The notes beneath the pieces are model-generated. The model did no database searches and was not told the origin of the DNA. It saw only the letters and a list, made by a program, of their open reading frames with translations. A stretch of DNA of 10,661 nucleotides from Bacteroidota bacterium (GTDB lineage: Bacteria; Bacteroidota; Bacteroidia; Bacteroidales; UBA1556). This document shows, piece by piece, positions 1-5,952 of this stretch (position 1 is its first letter; every line of letters begins with the position of its first letter). The stretch covers positions 1-10,661 of the forward strand of contig QNXT01000233.1 in NCBI GenBank assembly GCA_003973505.1, given 5' to 3'. A program made the translations under genes and the position numbers.

Positions 1-83
1 AAATACATAATCACACCAAGAATGGTTAATACCGAAGGGGTATAAACTCCTGCAAAAGTTCCAAATTTTGTGGGTTTGGGCAT
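1..83 (-). CDS. Cation-chloride cotransporter-like / amino acid permease family membrane protein, N-terminal fragment
   Basis: Only the first 27 codons are in the window; the gene runs off the left edge. The ATG is at 83-81 on the minus strand. The visible residues start MPKPTKFGTFAGVYTPSVL and continue into TILGVIMY. In bacterial relatives of the SLC12 (Na-K-Cl cotransporter) branch of the APC superfamily, a short cytosolic leader with K-x-GTFxGVFTP is followed at once by the first transmembrane helix, SILTILGVIMYLRL. The match to that opening is close, so the product is probably a polytopic inner-membrane transporter of about 12 helices. Substrate and ion coupling cannot be judged from this fragment. 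It is divergent from the gene at 306, and the 222 bp between them must hold both promoters. An 8-bp inverted repeat lies 25 bp upstream of the start codon. Confidence 0.7.
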   Translation of the reverse strand, partial: MPKPTKFGTFAGVYTPSVLTILGVIMY

Positions 84-305
84 AATTTAAATATTGCTAT
101 TAATATCTCGTAAAAGTACGCTATTTTACGATTTGCTTAATCTCAATTTCTACGGATGGAATGGAATTTTGTTGCAAAGTTTATAATTGTGTTTTTTCTA
201 ATATGAGCTGTGTATTTTTAACAAATTGACTTAAAATAAAGAAAAACAAAACAATTTTTATTTTTCTCCGTACAAACGATAAACTGTACATCAATAAGTT
301 GCATT
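84..305. other. Divergent intergenic region
   Basis: This 222-bp AT-rich spacer lies between two divergent genes. Apart from the inverted repeat at 108-131, I see no open frame, RNA gene or strong match to the Bacteroidota TTG / TAnnTTTG promoter on either strand. Partial -7 matches exist (for example GAATTTTG near 165-172 on the plus strand) but lack a properly spaced -33 element, so I do not call a promoter. Confidence 0.5.
108..131. repeat. Inverted repeat TCGTAAAA-N8-TTTTACGA
   Basis: Perfect 8-bp arms at 108-115 and 124-131 flank an 8-nt loop, 25 bp upstream of the start codon of the minus-strand transporter. The position fits either an operator near its promoter or a small hairpin in its 5' leader. 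There is no T-tract, so it is not an obvious terminator. Chance occurrence in AT-rich DNA is possible. Confidence 0.35.
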
Positions 306-1328
306 GTGAATTATAGGATTATCGTTATTTTTGGATTTTTGTGGTTGATATTAATGTCATCATCCCCAAGGCAGAAGCGGCTTTTCAAGGAAATCCCTCC
401 TGGTACGCTTATGCTAAACGATTCATTTTATGTTGATAAAGTTCCCGTGCGTGTTATTGATTATTTGGAATTTCTTTCGGCAATTAAGCATTCCTATTCT
501 CCTAAAATGCATGACACGATTGCTCAGTTGCCTTTGTGGGGATTAGATAAGGGGATTTTAGATGAATTGCAAGAAGCATTTACGTGGGATAGTGTTTATT
601 ACGAAACCATGCTTACTCGCTCCTGGGTTGTTACGGCTGATGATGAGAAGATTTACGATGTTGATATTCATATAAGAAACCCTCGGTTTTTTAATTATCC
701 TCTTATTAATGTGAATTATATGCAGGTGACTGAGTATTGCAAATGGCGTACAGATATGGTTAAATTGCATTATGCCACAATCTCTAAAACAGAAAAACAG
801 AGGAGGCAATATCCTATGAATTTTAGGTATCGCTTACCCACAAAAAAAGAGTGGAATCTCTTGTTGGGTGCATTTTTTCAAAGCATTGGTAAGTTGAGGG
901 AAGATGACGATAAGTACGATAAAATGATGTATAACCTTGCAATGCCTTACGATAATCTAAATGTTTTTCAGTATTCATCGCGAAATATTGCCGAAATGCT
1001 GGACCGTTTTATTGTAACAACGGGATTTGCTTGGAATGAGAAGTATGAATTGGGAAATGTAAATTATATTCAGTTTCAAAAGCCAACAGATTGGATTGGT
1101 TTTCGTTGTGTATGTGAGGTGCTGCCTGAAGTTGAGAAGAAGGTTGAAGTCGTTGTTTTGCGTGATAAGTTTGGTAAAATAATTAAGCCAAAGAAACAGA
1201 GTTATAAAAAACAAGAGACGCCAAAGCCTGTAGTTAAAACAGCTGAAAAACAAAAGAGTACAAAGCCTAAAAAGAAGAAGTTGCGTCTGCAAACAATGAA
1301 GAAAAAAAGAAAGCAAAGAGGTAATTAA
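306..1328 (+). CDS. Exported FGE-sulfatase-fold (GldJ/GldK-like) protein with lysine-rich tail
   Basis: This 340-residue protein has a degenerate formylglycine-generating-enzyme / sulfatase-modifying-factor fold. Landmarks in family order are PPGTLMLNDSFYVDKVPV (31-48), YPLINVNYMQVTEYCKWR (131-148, family pattern P-V-NVSW--A--YC-W), RYRLPTKKEW (174-183, pattern RLPTEAEWE), NIAEM (227-231, pattern GNVWEW) and GFRCV (265-269). The glycine-rich RGGSW block is not recognisable, and I see no copper-binding cysteine pair like that of true FGE, so it is probably a structural or binding member. In Bacteroidota the exported proteins GldJ and GldK of gliding/T9SS carry this fold, but this protein is shorter and the gene stands alone, so I give no symbol. 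The start is GTG at 306, the only start that includes the hydrophobic signal segment (residues 4-17); the first ATG is at 354. There is no lipobox cysteine. Residues 285-340 are very rich in Lys. The gene converges on the acyltransferase gene with 2 bp between stops. Confidence 0.7.
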   Translation: MNYRIIVIFGFLWLILMSSSPRQKRLFKEIPPGTLMLNDSFYVDKVPVRVIDYLEFLSAIKHSYSPKMHDTIAQLPLWGLDKGILDELQEAFTWDSVYYETMLTRSWVVTADDEKIYDVDIHIRNPRFFNYPLINVNYMQVTEYCKWRTDMVKLHYATISKTEKQRRQYPMNFRYRLPTKKEWNLLLGAFFQSIGKLREDDDKYDKMMYNLAMPYDNLNVFQYSSRNIAEMLDRFIVTTGFAWNEKYELGNVNYIQFQKPTDWIGFRCVCEVLPEVEKKVEVVVLRDKFGKIIKPKKQSYKKQETPKPVVKTAEKQKSTKPKKKKLRLQTMKKKRKQRGN

Positions 1329-1339
1329 TCTTAATTATC
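1320..1339. repeat. Small AT-rich palindrome spanning two convergent stop codons
   Basis: TAATTAA (1322-1328) and TTAATTA (1331-1337) are perfect inverted arms around a 2-bp centre. Both convergent genes end Asn-stop as AAT TAA, so the stop codons sit inside the palindrome. An RNA hairpin here would be weak (A-U pairs, almost no loop), so I do not call a terminator. No better terminator is visible between the two genes. Confidence 0.3.
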
Positions 1340-2665
1340 CATTCCAAATGCGGTATTCAAAAAGCTTAAAATAGAATCACGAGTTTTAATAATACTGTTA
1401 AATTCTTTATTTTTAAACCATTTCAGGAATAATACAGCCCATTGTTTTTTAACTTTAATAAATAAATAACGATATTTATTAGCTACAACTGTGGAGATTA
1501 AAGCTGCAAAGAAATAATAAACGCCCCATATTGCTTGCCCAGTAATAAGTCCAAAAATGAGGGCATGAATCATAAACATAATGGGAAATACAAAAGCGGA
1601 AATACCAAATTTAAAGGACGAATCAAATTGTCTGGTCTTTAATTTCTTAACAAACTTCAGGGTTAAAAGATAGTAGGGGATAGCATTGAGAAAACCAAAT
1701 AAAAATATGGGAAATGCGAATATGAGCAATAGGGAAGAGGCGATGGTTTTAACAGGGCATATATGATCAAAATCGAGAATGCTAAATCCTTTTTTCTTTA
1801 GCCCTCGTTCCAGTCTGTTATACTGATTGTCAAAAACCTCTATATTGCTATCTCCATCCAAAAAAGCTTTTTCGGCAATAGCAATGGTCTCCTTATCCGT
1901 TTTGAAATTATCATAAACACTATTTCCAAGTTTTAGTTTCTTTTTCATGCTTGAGCGATAAAAAAGACGCATATTTTCATAAACATTATAATGTTCTAAA
2001 TCACGAATGTGAATTATCAATTCAACAATACGATCAAACAATTCTTCCCTAAATTCAGTATATGCTTTTTGAGGATTTTCCAAATAACGCTCTTTATATT
2101 TCTTAATGGTAAACCCCTTGCCATAATTAACGAAGATATCTACATTTGAATGATAGTAGTTATCGTAGTATATTCCCACGGGAATTACCTGTAAATCAAG
2201 ATTAAAATCATTTTTCTCTTCGGCCATAAATGCGATTCTGGGAACGGCTTTTTTTAGTGTTCTTAAACGTCGTTTGTCAGTTTGTGTGGCTTCAGGAAAA
2301 AGTCCAATAGGAGCATTGGCCTCGAGTATTTCCACACTTTTATTGAAAATATACTCATTGTTTTTCAAGTTTGCAGCCCCATCTTTTATTCGATAAACAG
2401 GAAGCATTTTGATGTAGGTGAATATCTTAAGTAGAATAGGTTTGGCGAAAACATCAGCACGTGTTAGAAAAACAGGTTGTTTTGATGATGTGAAAATAAT
2501 GGCCAAGGGGTCAATCAATGCATTTTGATGATTGGGTGCAAAAATAATGGGTTTCTTTTTGGGAATATTTTCCAAGCCATTAGCTACTAAGCGTTTGTTG
2601 AATAAACGAAATATAGTTCCTACATAATACTTAAGTAGCTGATAACCAAGTGACCATTTTGTCAT
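1331..2665 (-). CDS. 1-acyl-glycerol-3-phosphate acyltransferase-like (PlsC family) membrane protein
   Basis: This 444-residue protein probably transfers an acyl chain to a glycerophosphate-type acceptor at the inner membrane. The N-terminal half is a PlsC acyltransferase domain. The catalytic NH-x4-D motif is NHQNALID (H46, D52); substrate-binding block III reads GLFPEATQTDKRRLR (121-135), with Ala replacing the usual Gly of FPEGT; block IV is IPVGIYY (161-167). A charged middle region (about 180-300) is followed by two hydrophobic regions (about 306-336 and 354-397) holding three or four membrane helices. Simple PlsC proteins are about 240 residues, so this belongs to the longer Bacteroidota type with a C-terminal membrane domain, whose acceptor is not certain. 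It is the second gene of a unit, 11 bp after the lipoprotein hydrolase, and has no promoter space of its own. The domain call is firm; the exact substrate is inferred. Confidence 0.88.
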   Translation of the reverse strand: MTKWSLGYQLLKYYVGTIFRLFNKRLVANGLENIPKKKPIIFAPNHQNALIDPLAIIFTSSKQPVFLTRADVFAKPILLKIFTYIKMLPVYRIKDGAANLKNNEYIFNKSVEILEANAPIGLFPEATQTDKRRLRTLKKAVPRIAFMAEEKNDFNLDLQVIPVGIYYDNYYHSNVDIFVNYGKGFTIKKYKERYLENPQKAYTEFREELFDRIVELIIHIRDLEHYNVYENMRLFYRSSMKKKLKLGNSVYDNFKTDKETIAIAEKAFLDGDSNIEVFDNQYNRLERGLKKKGFSILDFDHICPVKTIASSLLLIFAFPIFLFGFLNAIPYYLLTLKFVKKLKTRQFDSSFKFGISAFVFPIMFMIHALIFGLITGQAIWGVYYFFAALISTVVANKYRYLFIKVKKQWAVLFLKWFKNKEFNSIIKTRDSILSFLNTAFGMDN

Positions 2666-2676
2666 AATTGTATAAC

Positions 2677-3501
2677 TTAATTTGTATTGTTGTTTCTAAA
2701 TTTAAGAGCTTCCTTAATAAAATGTTTGCCAATTTTTTCAGAAAAAGGATTGTCTCTTTTAAGCCATTCAGGATGCCATTGCACACCAAGAAGAAAACTT
2801 TTTCCTTCAGGATTTTCCCAACCGATAGCCTCTACAATACTATCGTTTGTGCGCGCCAAAACTACTAAATTTTTACCTAATCGATTTACTGCTTGATGAT
2901 GGTTTGAGTTTACGATGCCACTTTTTTCATTGCAAATTTTGAAAAGAGAATTTGTGTCCATCAATGTAATAGCATGCAGGCTGCTATCGATATTATTAAA
3001 TCGATGCCCAACATTATTAGGTTTTGCCGTAGGTATATCCGGAATAAGACTTCCTCCAAAATAAACATTCAGTATTTGCTCTCCTCGGCAAATTCCTAGT
3101 ATAGGCATTTCTTTGTCTAAAGCTAAGCCGATTAGTGCGTATTCCAATGAGTCGCGCCGATAATCGAGAGTTCCGCATAAAACCGTATCATATGCTTGAT
3201 TATAGCGGGCTGGATCAACATCGGGTCCGCCACTAACTATTAATGCATCGCATTGTGTGAGTATGTTGAGTGCACTATCCATTGGTATATGATATAAGTC
3301 GAAGTATTGAATATTCGAATCTAATTTATGGAGCCATTTCCCATACTGTAAATAACCTTTACTTCCCTTAGCTTTTGATATTGCTATTTTAAGATGGGGA
3401 GCGTTGGCCGTTGTTTCTTGATTTACTTGTGTTTTATCACTATTGCATGATGCAAGTAGGAAAGTGATTATGGTGATGATTAGTAAGCTATATAATTTCA
3501 T
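2677..3501 (-). CDS. Lipoprotein of the gamma-glutamyl-gamma-aminobutyrate hydrolase / peptidase C26 family
   Basis: This 274-residue class I glutamine amidotransferase-fold hydrolase is related to PuuD and gamma-glutamyl hydrolases, which cleave gamma-glutamyl amide bonds. The nucleophile elbow is GICRGEQILNVYFGG (136-150) with C138. The other triad members are in GVQWHPEW (239-246): H243 and E245. DALIVSGGPDVDPARY (85-100) and VNSNHHQAV (197-205) are further family landmarks, so the active site looks complete. The N-terminus is a lipoprotein signal peptide with lipobox LLASC (C19), so the mature enzyme should be membrane-anchored outside the cytoplasm. This is unlike PuuD, which is cytosolic; an extracytoplasmic gamma-glutamyl peptide or peptidoglycan-derived substrate is a fair guess but not shown. 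It leads a two-gene unit with the downstream acyltransferase (11-bp gap), and its promoter must lie in the 99 bp after the sigma-operon terminator. Confidence 0.87.
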   Translation of the reverse strand: MKLYSLLIITIITFLLASCNSDKTQVNQETTANAPHLKIAISKAKGSKGYLQYGKWLHKLDSNIQYFDLYHIPMDSALNILTQCDALIVSGGPDVDPARYNQAYDTVLCGTLDYRRDSLEYALIGLALDKEMPILGICRGEQILNVYFGGSLIPDIPTAKPNNVGHRFNNIDSSLHAITLMDTNSLFKICNEKSGIVNSNHHQAVNRLGKNLVVLARTNDSIVEAIGWENPEGKSFLLGVQWHPEWLKRDNPFSEKIGKHFIKEALKFRNNNTN

Positions 3502-3542
3502 ATTTTAAAAATTGTTGTCAAAATTCTAAAACCGAAGTTAAG

Positions 3543-3580
3543 AAAAAAGCCTGTTGTAAAAATTAACAACAAGCCTTTTT
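3543..3580 (-). terminator. Rho-independent terminator of the sigma/anti-sigma unit
   Basis: Arms at 3543-3557 and 3566-3580 flank an 8-nt loop. Read as minus-strand RNA, all 15 positions pair, two of them as G-U wobbles, and a U-tract follows. Read as plus-strand RNA those two positions become A-C mismatches, so the structure is oriented for minus-strand transcription. It starts 21 bp past the stop of the anti-sigma-like gene and separates that unit from the hydrolase gene. Confidence 0.85.
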
Positions 3581-3600
3581 ATCATGGGTAAATCTTTATA

Positions 3601-4428
3601 CTATTTTCTAATGCCTAAACGGTAGAGTAAGCCACGTTTTCTTTTGAAAACTCTCTTCACTGGCTTACTTCTTGTTCTCACATGTTTTACCGGAACGGGT
3701 TTCTTTTGAATCTTTATTTGCGCTTCTTTTTCCTCCGCTTTTGGAAGGTCGTCCCCCAGTTCTGCTTCGTAAGTATAATCAGCATTCGTAGTTAAAGTGT
3801 CAGTGGTGATACCTTGCTCAATCTCCGTATTATCAAATTCAGATCTCACTTGTAAATCTTCTTTTGTAGTTGGGTTTTTCGAGGAGATGTCTTCATTTTT
3901 CGACAACGCAAGCTGGGTGTCGATATTAGAGCCTTCGTCATTAATCACACTCTGGTTTGTATTGTTTTTTGAAATCGTTTTAGTTTTTTTACTTGCAGAT
4001 TTTTTATGATGTTTACGCCTTTTAGAAACAGTTGCTTTCTTATTATTACTCGATTTGTTGTCAATACTAGGCTTAGTTTCAATGTTTTTGTTCTCTTGTT
4101 CTACTATTACTTGCTTAGCTGTTTCAGGGCTGTGCTGAATAGGGGATACGTTTTTATCTGCTGATATTTCCATTGTAGTAGCACTATACGTGTCGATACT
4201 TTTATTTATCTCCCATGGGGAAAATAGTAAAATGGAAATAATACCGAAAAATACCACTAATAAACTTGCACTATAAAAACTGCCAATGCTTGTTGTGCTG
4301 CATTTTTTTGTTTTTGCACAATCAGCATCGAGCTTTTCACTCATTGCATCCCAATATTCGGGCTTAAAATCAAAGCTAAGACTTTGAAGTTTATCTGCTA
4401 TTAATTGTTCTATATTGCTCTTAGACAT
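3601..4428 (-). CDS. Putative anti-sigma factor, single-pass membrane protein
   Basis: This 275-residue protein is encoded 7 bp downstream of an ECF sigma factor gene. Residues 1-45 form a short cytosolic segment containing FKPEYWDAMSEKLD (21-34), a pattern often seen at the N-terminus of proteins encoded next to ECF sigma factors in Bacteroidota. One transmembrane helix lies at about 52-70. The remaining ~200 residues should be periplasmic and are low-complexity: Lys/Ser/Asn/Thr-rich (about 120-165), an acidic part (about 165-235), then a strongly basic tail (237-275) ending RKRGLLYRLGIRK. I see no zinc-binding HxxxCxxC motif of the ZAS type, and no FecR or SusD partner nearby. The anti-sigma role is inferred from gene order, topology and the N-terminal pattern. 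It could instead be an envelope protein that is merely co-transcribed. The terminator lies just downstream. Confidence 0.65.
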   Translation of the reverse strand: MSKSNIEQLIADKLQSLSFDFKPEYWDAMSEKLDADCAKTKKCSTTSIGSFYSASLLVVFFGIISILLFSPWEINKSIDTYSATTMEISADKNVSPIQHSPETAKQVIVEQENKNIETKPSIDNKSSNNKKATVSKRRKHHKKSASKKTKTISKNNTNQSVINDEGSNIDTQLALSKNEDISSKNPTTKEDLQVRSEFDNTEIEQGITTDTLTTNADYTYEAELGDDLPKAEEKEAQIKIQKKPVPVKHVRTRSKPVKRVFKRKRGLLYRLGIRK

Positions 4429-4435
4429 ATTATTC

Positions 4436-4990
4436 TTAAGTGTTCAAATAATTAGTTATTTTATCTTTTAATAGTTTTCGGGCATTTTGCAAATGCCAAT
4501 GAGAAGTACCTTCACTAATTCCCAGTTTTTCACTGATTTCTTTATGCTTATATCCATCAATTACATTAAGCATAAAAACAGCTCTACTCATGGGAGGTAA
4601 TTCTTGAACTATTTTTAAAATTTCTTCTTTACTGAGTTCAAATTCTGCATCATTGTCAATATATAGATTTTGGTCATATATATTCACATCGTCAATATTG
4701 CTGTCGGTAGATTTATTTTGTTTAATAAAATCCAAAGCTGTATTAACCATTGTTCGACGCATCCATCCTTCAAATGAACCTTTTCCCTGATAGCTATCGA
4801 TTTTTGTATATATCTTGAGGAAACCTGCATTAACCACATCCATAGCATCATTCCAATTTCCACAATACCTCATTCCGATACTCATCATCAAACCAAAATA
4901 CAACTTATACAGACCCTCTTGGGCTTTCCGGTCGTTTTTTCGACAACCTTCAATAAGTCTTTCTAGTTTTCTTTGTTTTGAGTCTATCAT
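4436..4990 (-). CDS. RNA polymerase sigma factor, ECF subfamily
   Basis: This 184-residue protein is of normal ECF length and has both essential regions. Sigma region 2 spans about 22-92 and includes DAMDVVNAGFLKIYTKIDSY (48-67) and FEGWMRRTMVNTALDFIK (73-90), corresponding to core binding and -10 recognition. Region 4 spans about 124-176: LPPMSRAVFMLNVIDGYKHK (131-150), then EISEKLGISEGTSHWHLQ (151-168), the helix-turn-helix that reads the -35 element. No extra C-terminal domain is present. The linker at 93-120 is acidic and Asp/Asn-rich. The ATG at 4990 gives a normal N-terminus. It is the first gene of a two-gene unit with the putative anti-sigma factor. The 264-bp upstream spacer has no good housekeeping TAnnTTTG match, which would be compatible with autoregulation but does not prove it. 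The family is certain; the regulon is unknown. Confidence 0.95.
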   Translation of the reverse strand: MIDSKQRKLERLIEGCRKNDRKAQEGLYKLYFGLMMSIGMRYCGNWNDAMDVVNAGFLKIYTKIDSYQGKGSFEGWMRRTMVNTALDFIKQNKSTDSNIDDVNIYDQNLYIDNDAEFELSKEEILKIVQELPPMSRAVFMLNVIDGYKHKEISEKLGISEGTSHWHLQNARKLLKDKITNYLNT

Positions 4991-5254
4991 CGAACTCTAT
5001 ATTAAAGACGAAATAATATTTGGCTTTCTTTGGTTTAAGCTATAGCTTTTTCTAAAATATATAAATACTACGAATACAGTTATATAGCCGCATTATTTGG
5101 AAAGAAAGCTTGTTTTATTTCTTCTGTTTTGTATGGTTTATGTTAAAAAAATGTTTGTGCTATGTTTTTCTTAATGTGTATATTGTTGGTTTTGTACGAA
5201 AGAAAATCGATTTTGTTCACTTTTATTTTAGAATGCAAAAATGCGCTCGTAACT
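4991..5254. other. Intergenic region upstream of the sigma factor gene
   Basis: This spacer runs from the sigma factor start to the stop of the barrel-protein gene. I find no open frame worth calling and no strong terminator for the upstream unit; the region 5230-5254 has only a very short GCA/TGC pairing. It contains the palindrome at 5037-5048, another short palindrome (AAAATCGATTTT, 5203-5214) and a 9-bp inverted pair GCTTTCTTT (5023-5031) / AAAGAAAGC (5101-5109). The promoter of the sigma/anti-sigma unit should lie here. Confidence 0.5.
5037..5048. promoter_or_regulatory. Palindrome AAGCTATAGCTT upstream of the sigma factor gene
   Basis: A perfect 12-bp palindrome lies 46 bp upstream of the sigma factor start codon, a place where an operator or promoter element is plausible. 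There is no direct evidence of function, and 12-bp palindromes occur by chance in AT-rich DNA. Confidence 0.25.
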
Positions 5255-5950
5255 TTAGAAAAACCCAATCTGCAATCCTATGGTGAGTCTAGGTAAATCT
5301 GAATATCTTGAGTCACCACGAATGATTCCCATGTAATTATATTTTGCATAAATAACCCAATGACCAAAACCGAAATTGGTATAAAAACCATAATAATCAT
5401 TTGGCATATATTCCGGGTTTTTAATTATTACTTTATCGAGCCCTGCGGGAGTGCCTTCTTGTTTTTCTTTGCTCGATAGAATGGCATTATAGAAAAAACC
5501 AAAGTCAATATAATTCCCAATTTTATTTCCTCGTCTTCCATAGTTAATCCGTATAAAAGGTTGTAAGCTGAGATTGTGTACTGTGATTTTTTGTTTGTCG
5601 TACATCAGTGTGTCGGGCAGGGTTTTAAATTTGGATTGTTCCATTCGGTAGTTAAAAAAATCATATGATACATTTCCTCCTACGGCCAACCAATTGGTAA
5701 TTCGTTTTTTATAACGTAGTCCCAATTCCCAATTTGAAGCTTTTCCAAAATAAATAGGACTCCAACTGTAATCATCATTTGGCATTACAAAACCGAATGC
5801 ACCATAAAAATGCATATAATGAGATAAATTCGGACCCCAAGCTCTTTTTGTTGAGTCCGAAATTACGTGTCGTTCTAATAATACCGTTTGCGCATTTAAT
5901 ACGTAGGTACAACTAAGAATGATACTGATAATAATTGCTAATTTCTTCAT
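5255..5950 (-). CDS. Probable outer-membrane beta-barrel protein of unknown function
   Basis: This 231-residue exported protein starts with a clear signal peptide (MKKLAIIISIILSCTYVLNA, cleavage before Q21). The mature part is rich in aromatic and glycine residues in short alternating stretches typical of membrane beta-strands: NWELGLRYKKRITNWLAVGG (73-92), NLSLQPFIRINYG (126-138), YIDFGFFYNAIL (147-158), GFYTNFGFGHWVIYAKYNYMG (188-208) and RLTIGLQIGFF (221-231). The chain ends in Phe, as outer-membrane barrels often do. I count about eight possible strands. I do not recognise a named family. The start codon lies 2 bp after the stop of the subtilisin-family protease, so the two are almost certainly co-transcribed and probably translationally coupled. 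A role as a porin-like or anchoring partner of the protease is only a guess from that context. Confidence 0.75.
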   Translation of the reverse strand: MKKLAIIISIILSCTYVLNAQTVLLERHVISDSTKRAWGPNLSHYMHFYGAFGFVMPNDDYSWSPIYFGKASNWELGLRYKKRITNWLAVGGNVSYDFFNYRMEQSKFKTLPDTLMYDKQKITVHNLSLQPFIRINYGRRGNKIGNYIDFGFFYNAILSSKEKQEGTPAGLDKVIIKNPEYMPNDYYGFYTNFGFGHWVIYAKYNYMGIIRGDSRYSDLPRLTIGLQIGFF

Positions 5951-5952
5951 GT

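Noticed and set aside
84..305. Possible CRISPR leader, small RNA or tRNA in the AT-rich spacer
   Set aside because: There are no spaced repeats, no cloverleaf and no promoter-terminator pair; only one short inverted repeat is present.
975..1316. Minus-strand open frame of 113 codons, hydrophobic-looking
   Set aside because: It is antisense to the FGE-like gene; the Leu/Phe-rich translation is the expected complement of a Lys-rich coding sequence.
3502..3542. Promoter of the lipoprotein hydrolase gene at a GAATTTTG match
   Set aside because: It fits seven of eight positions of the -7 box, but no TTG lies 17-23 bp upstream, so the call is too weak to list.
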